Of a DNA stretch of 64,000 nucleotides, positions 1 through 9,011 are shown piece after piece. The DNA comes from Pseudomonas putida (GTDB taxonomy: Bacteria; Pseudomonadota; Gammaproteobacteria; Pseudomonadales; Pseudomonadaceae). Position 1 is the stretch's first letter, and the number at the start of each line of letters is the position of its first letter. The notes under the pieces are model-generated. The model ran no database searches, had not been told where the DNA came from, and worked only from the letters and a program-made list of their open reading frames with translations. A program made the position numbers and the translations under genes. The stretch covers positions 326,501-390,500 of the forward strand of contig NZ_CP016634.1 in NCBI RefSeq assembly GCF_002741075.1, read 5' to 3'.

Positions 1-919
1 TCAGGTGCTCGGCGCGAATCGGACGGGCGTGGCCGATGGCAAGGTTGGTCTGGCCGGCATCACTGAAAATGTACTCACGCGTCAACTTGGCAGCGTTGGG
101 GTGCTTGGCGTATTTGTTGATGATAGTGGTGTAACCGGAGATCACCGAGCCGTCGGACGGGATCAGTACCTCGAAGCGCTTGGGGTCGATCTGTTCGCGA
201 TAGCTCAGGCCGTTGAAGTCCCACACCACGCCAACTTCCACTTCCCCCTTCTCCAGGGTCTGGATGGTCGGGTTGGCCAGCGACAGGCGCTTTTGCTGGG
301 CCAGTTTGGTGAACAACTGCAGGCCCGGCTGGAGGTTGCTCTCGTCGCCTTTATAGGCGATGGCCGCGGCGAGTACGCCGTTGGCGGCCTGGGCGGCGGT
401 GCCTACGTCGCCGATGGCGACCTTGTACTTGCCTTTTTCCAGGTCGTGCCAGGTTTTCGGACGCTCGCCTTCCTTGACCAGGTCCTTGTTGATGATGAAC
501 GCAATAGTACCGGTATAGGCCAGGGCCCAATGGCCGTCCTTGTCCTTGGCCCACTCCGGCACTTGGTCCCAGGTGCTGGGTTTGTACGGCTGGGTCACGC
601 CCTTGGTGGCGGCGATGGGGCCGAAGGCGGCGCCCACGTCACCGATGTCGGCACTGGCGTTGTCCTTCTCGGCGTCGAACTTGGCGATCTCCTGCGCCGA
701 GCTCATGTCGGTGTCGCTGTGCTTGAGCCCATATTTACTGGCAAGGTCCGCCCAGGTGCCTTTCCAGTTGGCCCAGGCATCAGGCATGCCCACGCTGTTG
801 ATGGTGCCTTCCTTGCGGGCGGCTTCTTCCAGGGCCTTGAGGTCGGGATCGGCGGCCATGGCCGATGTACACAGGGCGATGGCCGAGCCCAGCAGTGACG
901 CCATGAAGAACTTTTTCAT
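1..919 (-). CDS. ABC transporter periplasmic substrate-binding protein (partial, C-terminus outside window)
   Basis: Family-1 type extracellular solute-binding protein, delivering a small solute to an inner-membrane ABC importer whose other genes would lie to the left. The start is an ATG at 919, followed by a signal peptide (MKKFFMASLLGSAIALCTSAMA, about 22 residues, cleaved before ADPD). About 306 residues are visible and the frame is still open at base 1. The body has the usual binding-protein signatures, such as the VVWDFNG and NKYAKHPNAAKL stretches seen in spermidine/phosphonate/iron-type binding proteins. Substrate cannot be read from the sequence; aminoethylphosphonate or polyamine are guesses from family resemblance. 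It is divergent from the GntR/UTRA regulator at 1244 and has a regulator-like operator 64 bp upstream of its start. Confidence 0.85.
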   Translation of the reverse strand, partial: MKKFFMASLLGSAIALCTSAMAADPDLKALEEAARKEGTINSVGMPDAWANWKGTWADLASKYGLKHSDTDMSSAQEIAKFDAEKDNASADIGDVGAAFGPIAATKGVTQPYKPSTWDQVPEWAKDKDGHWALAYTGTIAFIINKDLVKEGERPKTWHDLEKGKYKVAIGDVGTAAQAANGVLAAAIAYKGDESNLQPGLQLFTKLAQQKRLSLANPTIQTLEKGEVEVGVVWDFNGLSYREQIDPKRFEVLIPSDGSVISGYTTIINKYAKHPNAAKLTREYIFSDAGQTNLAIGHARPIRAEHL

Positions 920-982
920 CCGAAGCTCCTTTGGTGGGGTCTTGCAGTGTTGTTTTGGAAAAAACCTTCGCTCGCGAACCTT

Positions 983-994
983 TGGTCTAGGTCA
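983..994. promoter_or_regulatory. Putative GntR/UTRA operator upstream of the binding-protein gene
   Basis: TGGTCTAGGTCA matches 10 of 12 positions of the TGGTCTAGACCA palindrome known for HutC-subfamily (UTRA) regulators such as DasR and NagR. It lies 64 bp upstream of the leftward gene's ATG, where an operator could block its transcription. Binding by the neighbouring regulator is inferred. Confidence 0.5.
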
Positions 995-1216
995 GCAAAC
1001 CTCGAGCCAAGGTAGGCCGGTTGCGTGACAGTTTGATGTACGGGCAGGGCCGCAGCCCTGTGATGCAGGCCTTGGCACTACAGCGTAGACCAGATCGCAG
1101 GCCTTTATTCGCAAGGCCTTGCTCGTTTCCCGCGCCAGCACTGGTAGTCTTTGTCACGGGATGTTCATCAGTCGTCCCTAGGCTTGCACTATTCTCCAAT
1201 TGCCCAACATTGGGGC

Positions 1217-1228
1217 TGGACTAGTCCA
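1217..1228. promoter_or_regulatory. Putative GntR/UTRA autoregulatory operator (perfect 12-bp palindrome)
   Basis: TGGACTAGTCCA is a perfect palindrome ending 16 bp before the ATG of the GntR-family gene. It has the layout of the UTRA-family operator TGGTCTAGACCA with the fourth and ninth bases swapped. Its position suggests autoregulation. Confidence 0.55.
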
Positions 1229-1243
1229 TATAGGTAACCCTTG

Positions 1244-1957
1244 ATGCACTCGACGCCACCGCGCGCGGTAACAGCTATCTGTCATGCCTTGCAGGAGCAG
1301 ATCGAACACGGCTTGCTGGCACCGGGCGGCAAGCTGCCGGCCGAGCGCAAGCTCAGTGAGGTGTTCGACACCACGCGCATCACCTTGCGCGAGGCGCTGG
1401 TGCAGCTGGAAGCCCAGGGGCTGATCTATCGCGAGGAGCGGCGGGGCTGGTTCGTGGCGCCGGAGCGGCTGACGTACGATCTGATTGAGCGCAGTCACTT
1501 CCATGCCATGGTCCGGGCGCAGGGGCGGGTACCGAGTACCGAATTGCTGTCGGCGCGGTTGCAGCCGGCTTCGGCGGCGATTTGTGCGCGGTTACACTTG
1601 CCGGCGTTGTCCAGCGTGGTGCAGATCTGCCGTTTGCGGCGCATCGACGGGCGCGGGGTGCTGTATGCCGAGCATTACCTGAACCCTAAGTACTTTCCTG
1701 GGATCCTGGAGTTGGATCTCGGCCAGTCGCTGACCGAGATCTATGCGCGGGTGTACGGTATCGCCTATGGGCGGGTGTGTTTCGAAATCCTGCCAACCGC
1801 CTTGCCGGCACCGGCTGCCGCAGCGCTTAAGGTCTCGGCGGGTAGCCCGGGGTTGCATGTCACCCGGGTCAACAGCGATCAGCATGGGCACCTGATCGAT
1901 TGTGACTTGGAATACTGGCGGCATGATGCGATATGCATTAAAGCGGACGCCGGTTAA
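1244..1957 (+). CDS. GntR-family transcriptional regulator, HutC/UTRA subfamily
   Basis: 237-residue DNA-binding regulator. The N-terminal winged helix (about residues 8-75) contains the family hallmarks LAPGGKLPAERKLSEVF and TRITLREALVQLEAQGLI. The C-terminal UTRA effector-binding domain (about 90-235) carries LRRIDGRGVLYAEHYLNP and ends DCDLEYWRHDAICIKAD. The ATG at 1244 is chosen over the TTG at 1241; the ribosome site (AGGTAA) is weak. It is transcribed away from the binding-protein gene and probably controls that transporter and itself through the palindromes in the gap. The inducing ligand is unknown. Confidence 0.88.
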   Translation: MHSTPPRAVTAICHALQEQIEHGLLAPGGKLPAERKLSEVFDTTRITLREALVQLEAQGLIYREERRGWFVAPERLTYDLIERSHFHAMVRAQGRVPSTELLSARLQPASAAICARLHLPALSSVVQICRLRRIDGRGVLYAEHYLNPKYFPGILELDLGQSLTEIYARVYGIAYGRVCFEILPTALPAPAAAALKVSAGSPGLHVTRVNSDQHGHLIDCDLEYWRHDAICIKADAG

Positions 1958-2056
1958 CGTTCAGGTTCCCATGCTGTTGCTGTTCTGGATTAGCGCTGTC
2001 AGTCCTGGCTCACCCGACTTCCATGGCGGGCCTGAAGCGCTTGGACCTTGGAGGGA

Positions 2057-4912
2057 TTACTGAGCGGCGGGTTTATATCTGGCGACCAACGCTTTCAATC
2101 CGTTCAACCCGGTCATGGCCGCGTCATATGCTTTTCGATAGACCGTTTCTCTGATCCAGTGATTCTCTAAGGCGGGATGGTTTTTTGAGCGAACGCAATA
2201 TTCGAGGAAGCCCGAGCGCCCCAATACGGGATCGATATGCTCGCGTTTTACGCTGAGCTTTCCAAATTCTGCGTCGATGGTCGCTTTGAATCCATTGAGC
2301 AGCGCCTCAGTTGTTTCAATGTCCGCCGCCAGTTGTTGGAGGAGGTCAACCTTGGATGTATTTTTGGATTTCAACAGCTCTTTCGTGCCCTTGTACATGG
2401 AGGAAAAGGGAACAGAAAGTGGAAGTGGCGCTTGGTCCGCAGCCTCCAATACACCGTTTACCAGGTTGTTCGCAGTGACGTCGACTGCTTTCTCCCCGAT
2501 CTTCTCCAGATTGATGTTCTCTTCTCTAAACACCTTGATTTTGTGGCTTATGCCACCTTTTGATTTTTTTTCCAGTCGCTTCGCCATATCGGTGTCCGGT
2601 ACTGCATGAAATTCCGGAAGTGCTTTTTCCACCGCTTTTTTAGCGACGTAGGCGCCTGCGAATGTGCCTGCAACAGGTACAACGGAACCCAGTACACCCC
2701 CTCCTATACCTGCGAGTACACCTATGCCCTCCCGGACAGTTCCTCCTGCTACGTACAGCGCTGCGCTGCCTCGTTTGCTCTGCAAAAATGCCTCTACCTC
2801 CATCCGGGTATTTTGTATTTCTTGAGGGGCCGCCTTGAGCGCGGCATATTCGTAATAGACCCCCTTGGAGGACAGTCCCATCCCATCTTCCAATGTCACC
2901 GGATTGTTGCGCACCATTCGATAGAGATTTATCCCGTCTATCGCGCCGGCGGGGTCTGCACTGAGCCAGCGCCCTACCCAAGGTTGGTAATACCGATAGC
3001 CGTAATAATAGAGTCCCGTGGCATCGCGCTCTTTTCCAGAGTAACGCACGGTTTTGTAATCGGCTTCTGTCTGGTTGCGGGCGGCCCATACTGCAGAACC
3101 GCCGTAGGGGTAGTATTCCTCGTGGCTGATGATTTGGCCTTCGCTATCGAGTTCGAGGCCGACGCTATTTATCAGATTGGAATAGCTGTAGCGCAGCGAG
3201 TCATTGCTGACGCCTGGCGGCGTCCCGGTTTCCCAGTGCAGTAATCGGGCCTGAGCATTACCGGCTGCGCCGACGGTGATCACGTGAAGCAATTCTTTTA
3301 TCGCATCGTCCCTGAAACGGGCGCGCACTTCCAACCCTGGCAAATAAAGTACATATCCCGTTTGGGCGCCTGCCTGTTGGGCGTTGTACTTGGCGATCCG
3401 TTGGCCGTCTGCACCGTAGCGGTAGCTTTCCTGGTCGACGGCGCTTTCATCACCGGCCTGTGGCACGACTTTGTCGAGTTGCCCGCGAGGCGTCCAATGA
3501 AGGGCTTGGCCAGGTTGTAGTTGCAACTGATTGCCCGCTGCATCGAACAAGGCATCGACCTTTGCAGGGTCTTGGGTCAGCGTATGCAATACCGCCCGGT
3601 TGCTGCGGTTGGACACTGTCATGTCCAGGGTATAGCTGTTGTTGGAGGTAGGGGCGCTGTGGGAGATACGCGTCAGGTTGCCTGCGCGATCGTATTGGTA
3701 ACGACGTGTGTAGTTGGTATAGGCCCCATCGTTTGTCGGAAGTGGGATGGTGGGGGAGGGGGGCCTAGTGCCTTGGCGGGGCATCTCGGCCATTTCACGG
3801 CCGCTGGCGGTGATCAGTTGATAGAGGCTGTCGTACTCATAGCGATTGACCGGAACGACCTTCTGATTTCGCCAGAACCGCGTCGCCTCCGCATCATTGT
3901 GCACACTCAGGATATTACCGACGGGGTCATATTCGTAGCGTATGTCTTGCAGGACTTTCGCTTCGCTGCGCCCGGCACGCCGTTCGATCTTGCTGCCTAG
4001 AAGGCGCTGCGTCCGTTGTTCGTAGGTGTAGGTGGTAATGACGCCATTGCCCTGTTCTTCCCGCAGTTTTTGCCCAGAGGCTGAATATGTCACGGACTTC
4101 AAGATGACGTGTGTCGTTCCGCCCTTCATGATCAGCCGAGTGCTGCTCAGCATGCCGGCTATGTCGTACGACTGGCGTTGAACATGCCCGAGCGCATCAC
4201 GTTGTTCGATGGAGGCGCCTGTAGCGTCGATACGAAATGACGTAGTGAACGTGTAGGGTGCCAGTAGCCTGTCCCAGGCTGATTCGTCCTGGCCCTGCCA
4301 GTCGGCTTCGGTACCTACCACCAGCAACTTTTGGGTCGAGGAGAGTACTGTAGCGGTCACGCCGACACTGTCGGTCTGCCGACAACCTGCTGTGTCATAG
4401 TGGCGCACGCATTGGCCTGCAAGATTTTGATTCTTGGCCTCTTGGGTGTTGCCGCCCCAGACCAAGCGTTCTGTGATGCGCGGGGGGGCTTCGGCGATTT
4501 GCTCAGTGACGTGTAGCAATCGCCCCGCAAGCGATGCGTCTTCATAGTGCCAGCGATGGAGAGCGCCTGTGGCACCGATGCTCAGGCATGGGCGGCCTTG
4601 AACATCGTTGAGCGAGAGGGTGTTGCCCGCATCGACGCTCTCGATACGCAGTATCTCGCCGACCAGCGAAGTCTGAAACCGGTTGTTGGGTTGGGTTGTC
4701 GCATCAACGAGCCGGCGCTCATGGAGGCGAGGATCGATGCTGTATTCAAGCTGCTCGAGCGCGTTGAACTGGTGGCGGGTGATGCGTTCATCCAATTGCG
4801 TGGGCGTATCGGGATGGCGGTGATAAGCGATTTCGCGGATGCCTAATCCACGATTGTCTCGCACGATGACCGTAGGCGTTCCGTTATGAAGTGAAGGTTC
4901 TATGTGTCTCAA
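2057..4912 (-). CDS. RHS-repeat protein, TccC-like Tc toxin C component with unique C-terminal domain
   Basis: 951-residue RHS/YD-repeat protein closely resembling the TccC components of Photorhabdus/Xenorhabdus/Pseudomonas insecticidal Tc toxins. The N-terminus has the TccC pattern (TPTVIVRDNRGL, ITRHQFNALEQLEYSIDPRL) and CVRHYDTAG, and the RHS core has RYSGKERDATGLYYYGYRY and GRWLSADPAG (about residues 615-675). In TccC proteins this core builds a cocoon and self-cleaves to release the C-terminal toxin. From about residue 678 to 951 the sequence is unlike the core: it has a glycine-rich hydrophobic stretch (LAGIGGGVLGSVVPVAGTF) and a lysine-rich helical tail, and I do not recognise its activity. 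The start is TTG with AAGG about 10 bases upstream; no ATG is available. No TcA or TcB gene is in the window, so it is an orphan here. Confidence 0.85.
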   Translation of the reverse strand: MRHIEPSLHNGTPTVIVRDNRGLGIREIAYHRHPDTPTQLDERITRHQFNALEQLEYSIDPRLHERRLVDATTQPNNRFQTSLVGEILRIESVDAGNTLSLNDVQGRPCLSIGATGALHRWHYEDASLAGRLLHVTEQIAEAPPRITERLVWGGNTQEAKNQNLAGQCVRHYDTAGCRQTDSVGVTATVLSSTQKLLVVGTEADWQGQDESAWDRLLAPYTFTTSFRIDATGASIEQRDALGHVQRQSYDIAGMLSSTRLIMKGGTTHVILKSVTYSASGQKLREEQGNGVITTYTYEQRTQRLLGSKIERRAGRSEAKVLQDIRYEYDPVGNILSVHNDAEATRFWRNQKVVPVNRYEYDSLYQLITASGREMAEMPRQGTRPPSPTIPLPTNDGAYTNYTRRYQYDRAGNLTRISHSAPTSNNSYTLDMTVSNRSNRAVLHTLTQDPAKVDALFDAAGNQLQLQPGQALHWTPRGQLDKVVPQAGDESAVDQESYRYGADGQRIAKYNAQQAGAQTGYVLYLPGLEVRARFRDDAIKELLHVITVGAAGNAQARLLHWETGTPPGVSNDSLRYSYSNLINSVGLELDSEGQIISHEEYYPYGGSAVWAARNQTEADYKTVRYSGKERDATGLYYYGYRYYQPWVGRWLSADPAGAIDGINLYRMVRNNPVTLEDGMGLSSKGVYYEYAALKAAPQEIQNTRMEVEAFLQSKRGSAALYVAGGTVREGIGVLAGIGGGVLGSVVPVAGTFAGAYVAKKAVEKALPEFHAVPDTDMAKRLEKKSKGGISHKIKVFREENINLEKIGEKAVDVTANNLVNGVLEAADQAPLPLSVPFSSMYKGTKELLKSKNTSKVDLLQQLAADIETTEALLNGFKATIDAEFGKLSVKREHIDPVLGRSGFLEYCVRSKNHPALENHWIRETVYRKAYDAAMTGLNGLKALVARYKPAAQ

Positions 4913-5069
4913 CTTGCAGTTACCTTGATCATGTTGATTTTTCGCATCCCTAGAGGGAAATGAAGAATCAGCTTGATTCGGCTGTATCGTGTACTGCTAG
5001 TCGGACAATGCTGTTTGATCTGGTGGAAAAGCCGCTAATGGCGGCATCCATTGCATACTCGGATGGGCA

Positions 5070-7208
5070 TCAATCGGCGGTCCCGCCCCCTCCCGCCGTC
5101 ACGACCTGCACCGACAACCGTGGCGTCGCCAGATCCAGCCCTGCTTCATCGAGCTGGCGCTTCAAGGCCAGGTTGAATGCCCGTGATACTTCCCATTGCT
5201 TGATGGGCGCCGTCTTGAATCGCGCCCGCAGGATCGCCGACCCCGACTCGAAGCTTTCCACACCTTGAAGCTCCAGAGGCGACCAGATGTTACGCCGCAT
5301 CAACGGGTCGTTGCGCAGTTTTTGCCCTACTTCGCGAATCAGGGTGATCGCTTGGTCGATCGCCATGCTGTGGGGAATGGCCACGCGGAAAATCGCATAG
5401 CCGAACTCCCGCGAGTAGTTCTTGATGCTCTTGATCTCGCTGAACGGGATGGTATGCACGATGCCGTCGATGTCCCGCAGGCGCACGGTGCGGATGGTCA
5501 GGCCCTCGACCGTGCCCAGGTGACCACCGACATCCACGTAGTCATCGATGGCCAGGGAGTCTTCGATGATGATGAACAGGCCCGTGATCAGGTCGGCCAC
5601 CAGTGACTGGGCGCCGAAACCGATCGCCAGGCCGATGACACCGGCACCGGCGAGCAGCGGGGTGACGTTCATGCCCATGTTGGCCAGTGCGACGATCACC
5701 GCGATGATGAAGATCGCCACGAACATCACGTTGCGGATCAGCGGCATCATGGTCTGGGCCCGGGCGTTGGCCAGGCCCCGGCGTGAACGCACCAGGGCAT
5801 GGTGCACGGCGGTATCGGCCAGGATCCACACCAGCCAGGCCGCGATCATGGTCCCGGCCAGCCCCACCAGGCGCATGCTCACTTCATGCCCGTCGCCCTC
5901 GGCGAAATTGATCATCGACAGGCCCCAGACCCGCAGGCCCAGTTCGATGAACACCAACCAGATTAACAGGTGCACCAGGGCGTAGGCGAAGTTGCGCAGG
6001 CGCTCGGCGTACACCTCCTGGCGGCGGTTGGCGCGCTTGGGGTTGGCCGCGTGTCGGCGCACCAGGCCATTGAGCACCATGCACACCACCACCAGCACCG
6101 TGCACATCAGCGACTGGCGCAGAGCCGTGCTGGTGTCACCGGCCGAGACGAACGTGGCGAACAGCGAGACAGCCACCAGGATCAGCGCCGGCACGAACCA
6201 GAAGCTGCCGAGGATCTCGATGGTGTCGCTCAAGGTTCGGCGAGTCAGGCGGCGGGACAACGGCTGGTTGCGAATCAAATGGGCGATGGGGCGGCGAAAA
6301 CGCAGGATGAACAGGCCGGTGCACACCGCGGCCACCACGTTGGCCAGGGTTGCCAGGGCATGGGCCAGGTGGCTGCCCAGGGCGGTGGTCATGCGCGGGT
6401 CGCTCATCGCTTCGCCGAACGCGGCGAAGCTGCCGATCAGCCACAGTGGGCGGAATGCCTGGTGGCGCAGAATGTACAGGGCACGGTGGCGATGTGGGCC
6501 GTCGAGCAGCGAGAAAGCGATCACGCAGATCGCCGAGAACAGGGTGCCGACCACCAACGCATAGGCCAGGACCATGGCCAATGACTTGCCCAGGGAAGAG
6601 GGCAGGGCGAAGCTCAGGTAGACCGTGAACACCAGCGCCACCATCCAGGGGCCCAGCTTGCGCAAGGCGAAGCGGACCAGGTCCCAGGTGCGCGGGTGCT
6701 GCGGCAGCTCTTCGGTCAGGCCAAAGCGCAGGCGCACACGGTGGCCGATCCAGTTGAAGGCGTAGGCCAGCAGACTCCAGACTGCGATGATCGCGGCGAA
6801 GCCGAACAGGATAGCGGGCCATTGATGCACAGGGACCACCAGCGCTACCAGTTCCTCCTGAGCCTGGTTGATTTCCAGTGACCAGCGTCGGAACGGGCTG
6901 GCGTCGCCGCTAAATTGCTTTTCCAGGTCGTGCAGCGCACCGCCGATCAGCCCGAGCACGCCCTGTTCGACGGTCGGCTGTGACTGTTTGGTGGCGTCGC
7001 GTAGCTTTTTCAGGTCGGCCAGCAGCTTGGCGCGTTGCTGGTCGTTTTCCAGGTTCTTGATCACCTCATCGAGCGATTTGCCCAAGGGCTCGGTCGCTTC
7101 CGGCTGCGCAGGCGTGCTCGAACCGAGCAGGCTTGGCAGGCCCGCCGCCTGGACCGGGGTGATGAACACGAGCAACAGCAGGAACAGGCAACGCAGGAGT
7201 GCAGGCAC
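5070..7208 (-). CDS. MscS-family mechanosensitive ion channel, large form (YbiO-like)
   Basis: 712-residue inner-membrane channel that opens under membrane tension to release solutes after osmotic downshock. It has a signal peptide (MPALLRCLFLLLLVFITPVQA), a periplasmic helical region (to about 130), then many membrane segments. The conserved MscS pore and beta domains lie at about 510-680: LLAGAGVIGLAIGFGAQSLV (pore helix) and the vestibule motif EDSLAIDDYVDVGGHLGTVE. Length matches the E. coli YbiO group rather than the 286-residue MscS. It ends in a poly-glycine tail (TAGGGGTAD). Isolated gene on the minus strand. Confidence 0.9.
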   Translation of the reverse strand: MPALLRCLFLLLLVFITPVQAAGLPSLLGSSTPAQPEATEPLGKSLDEVIKNLENDQQRAKLLADLKKLRDATKQSQPTVEQGVLGLIGGALHDLEKQFSGDASPFRRWSLEINQAQEELVALVVPVHQWPAILFGFAAIIAVWSLLAYAFNWIGHRVRLRFGLTEELPQHPRTWDLVRFALRKLGPWMVALVFTVYLSFALPSSLGKSLAMVLAYALVVGTLFSAICVIAFSLLDGPHRHRALYILRHQAFRPLWLIGSFAAFGEAMSDPRMTTALGSHLAHALATLANVVAAVCTGLFILRFRRPIAHLIRNQPLSRRLTRRTLSDTIEILGSFWFVPALILVAVSLFATFVSAGDTSTALRQSLMCTVLVVVCMVLNGLVRRHAANPKRANRRQEVYAERLRNFAYALVHLLIWLVFIELGLRVWGLSMINFAEGDGHEVSMRLVGLAGTMIAAWLVWILADTAVHHALVRSRRGLANARAQTMMPLIRNVMFVAIFIIAVIVALANMGMNVTPLLAGAGVIGLAIGFGAQSLVADLITGLFIIIEDSLAIDDYVDVGGHLGTVEGLTIRTVRLRDIDGIVHTIPFSEIKSIKNYSREFGYAIFRVAIPHSMAIDQAITLIREVGQKLRNDPLMRRNIWSPLELQGVESFESGSAILRARFKTAPIKQWEVSRAFNLALKRQLDEAGLDLATPRLSVQVVTAGGGGTAD

Positions 7209-7252
7209 CGGGAAATCTACCTCAGGTCAAACGATTGACCGAGTGTAGAGGT

Positions 7253-7417
7253 TTATGAGGGCAGTTGCTCCAGGATCTTCCAGCAAGTGAGGCCGAAGAT
7301 ACCCAGGGTTCCGATCCACATCATCAGTACACCGATATTGCGTTCGCGCAGGCTGAAACCGATGGTCAGCAGCAGCAGGAACAAGAAAACCGGCAAGAAC
7401 AGCGACAGGAACGTCAT
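7253..7417 (-). CDS. Small hydrophobic membrane protein (54 aa)
   Basis: A 54-residue ORF: an N-terminal hydrophobic helix rich in Leu/Phe (residues 3-21), a short charged turn (SLRERN), then a second helix (IGVLMMWIGTLGIFGLTCW). The ATG at 7417 has AGAAGGA about 9 bases upstream, a good ribosome site. A longer overlapping frame on the same strand lacks a ribosome site and looks non-coding. It sits between the MscS gene and apeB. Function unknown; the pattern is that of a two-helix inner-membrane peptide. Confidence 0.6.
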   Translation of the reverse strand: MTFLSLFLPVFLFLLLLTIGFSLRERNIGVLMMWIGTLGIFGLTCWKILEQLPS

Positions 7418-7563
7418 GGACAGGAATCCTTCTGAAAGTCAGGGCCATGCTCTAAGCATAGCGGCTCGGGGCGCAGGCGGGATTGATCGGGGGCAGGTAT
7501 CGAGAATGCCGACAGGCTATCGATAGGCGTTGGCGAAGGGCCGCCAAGCGGCCCCAGGCCCAC

Positions 7564-8853
7564 TCACGGCAGTTCGCGGCTACGGTAGAACGCGGTGAGC
7601 ACCTTCACCAGATGCGCCAGGTCATGGCTGCCGCACAGCTCGCGGATCGAGTGCATGGCGAAGGTCGGCAGGCCAATGTCGACCGTGCGCACGCCCAGGT
7701 GGCTGGCGGCGATCGGGCCGATGGTCGAGCCGCAACCCATGTCGCTGCGTACCACGAAGCTCTGCACCGGTACTTCCTCGGCCATGCACAGGTGGCGGAA
7801 GAAGCCTGCGGTTTCGCTGTTGGTGGCGTAGCGCTGGTTATTGTTGACCTTGATTACCGGCCCCGCGTTGAGCTTGGGCCCGTGGTTGCCGTCGTGCTTG
7901 TCGGCGTAGTTGGGATGCACGCCGTGGGCGTTGTCAGCCGAGACCATCAGCGAGCGCTGGATGGTGCGCACGTAGTCATCACCATCGGGCAGCAGGCGCT
8001 GCAGGGTCTGTTCGAGCATCGGGCCGTCGGCGCCGCAGGCCGAACAGGAGCCGACTTCCTCGTGGTCGTTGCACACCAGCACGCAGGTCTCGTCACTGTC
8101 TGCCGTCAGCAGGGCCTGCAGGCCTGCGTAGCAGGAGAGCAGGTTGTCCAGACGGGCGGCGGCGATGAAGTCGCCATTCAGGCCGATCAGCGCGGCGTCC
8201 TGGGTGTCGTAGAAGCTCAGTTCGTAATCCAGCACCACATCGGCATTGAGGTCGTGTTCGCGGGCCAATTGTTCGGTGAGCAGCGCGCGGAAGTCCACGC
8301 GCTCGTCACCGGCCACCTGGGCCAGGATGGGGGGCAGTTCCAGCTGAGGGTTGATCGCCCAGCCTTCGTTGGCGGTGCGGTTGAGGTGGATGGCGAGGTT
8401 CGGGATCACCGCGATCGGCAGCTTGAAGTCCACCAACTGGCTCTCGACCTTGCCATCGCGACGGAAGGTGACCCGGCCGGCCAACGACAGATCGCGGTCG
8501 AACCAAGGGGCGAGCAGGGCGCCACCGTAGACTTCGACGCCCAGTTGCAGGAAACCGTGGCGTTGCAGTTCAGGTTGCGGCTTTACCCGCAGGCACGGGC
8601 TGTCGGTGTGGGCGCCGACCATGCGGATACCGCCGAGCAAGGGCGATTGCTTGCCCAGCTTGATGGCGATGATCGAGGAGTCATTGCGGGTCACGTAATA
8701 GCGGCCACCCGGTACCGTGGCCCAGCTGTCGCGCTCGTCCAGGCGCTGGTAGCCGGCGGCCTCCAGACGTTGGGCGAGGCTCGCGGTGGCATGGAAAGGC
8801 GTCGGGGAGGCCTTGAGGAAATCGATCAGGCCGGCATTCAGGGAATCGCGCAT
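7564..8853 (-). CDS. apeB: M18-family aspartyl aminopeptidase
   Basis: 429-residue cytosolic dinuclear-zinc aminopeptidase that removes N-terminal acidic residues from peptides. Metal-ligand and catalytic motifs are intact: [13 protein letters not shown] (zinc His and Asp, about residue 80), NDHEEVGS (catalytic and zinc Glu, about 260), [12 protein letters not shown], and MGCGSTIGP near the C-terminus. Length agrees with the family. It stands alone between the small membrane protein and rluA, with a REP-like repeat upstream. Confidence 0.93.
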   Translation of the reverse strand: MRDSLNAGLIDFLKASPTPFHATASLAQRLEAAGYQRLDERDSWATVPGGRYYVTRNDSSIIAIKLGKQSPLLGGIRMVGAHTDSPCLRVKPQPELQRHGFLQLGVEVYGGALLAPWFDRDLSLAGRVTFRRDGKVESQLVDFKLPIAVIPNLAIHLNRTANEGWAINPQLELPPILAQVAGDERVDFRALLTEQLAREHDLNADVVLDYELSFYDTQDAALIGLNGDFIAAARLDNLLSCYAGLQALLTADSDETCVLVCNDHEEVGSCSACGADGPMLEQTLQRLLPDGDDYVRTIQRSLMVSADNAHGVHPNYADKHDGNHGPKLNAGPVIKVNNNQRYATNSETAGFFRHLCMAEEVPVQSFVVRSDMGCGSTIGPIAASHLGVRTVDIGLPTFAMHSIRELCGSHDLAHLVKVLTAFYRSRELP

Positions 8854-8914
8854 AACTCACTCCAGACAGCAGTGGCGCGAGTTTAGCGCAGTTGCCCAGG
8901 AATTTGTGGGGCGC

Positions 8915-8998
8915 TCTTCGCAGGTAAGCCCGCACAGGTTCTGCGGTGCTCTGCGTAACACCGCTGTATCTGTGGGAGCGGTTTACCCGCGAAGAATC
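8915..8998. repeat. REP-like inverted pair
   Basis: Two facing copies of the pseudomonad REP-like unit: CTTCGCAGGTAAGCCCGCACAGG at the left (degenerate) and TGTGGGAGCGGTTTACCCGCGAAG at 8971-8994. The pair forms a hairpin between rluA and apeB, both leftward. Such elements can act as terminators or mRNA stabilisers. Confidence 0.7.
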
Positions 8999-9011
8999 CA
9001 GCGCAAGAGGC

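Larger units (their letters stand above)
920..1243. promoter_or_regulatory. Divergent regulatory region between binding-protein gene and GntR regulator
   Basis: A 324-base gap with no gene, holding both divergent promoters. It contains one perfect and two degenerate copies of a TGGTCTAGACCA-like element: TGGTCTAGGTCA at 983-994, a half-site ending TAGACCA at 1086-1092, and the perfect 12-bp palindrome TGGACTAGTCCA at 1217-1228. I see no convincing sigma-70 boxes and no small ORF with a good ribosome site. Confidence 0.6.

Noticed and set aside
5..898. 297-codon open frame on the plus strand
   Set aside because: It is the complement of the binding-protein gene, whose product has a signal peptide and family signatures; the plus-strand protein is low-complexity Gly/Val and has no ribosome site.
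7483..8886. 467-codon frame antisense to apeB
   Set aside because: Rich in Gly/His/Gln/Val with no domain, as expected for the mirror of a GC-rich gene; apeB on the other strand has intact metal-binding motifs.
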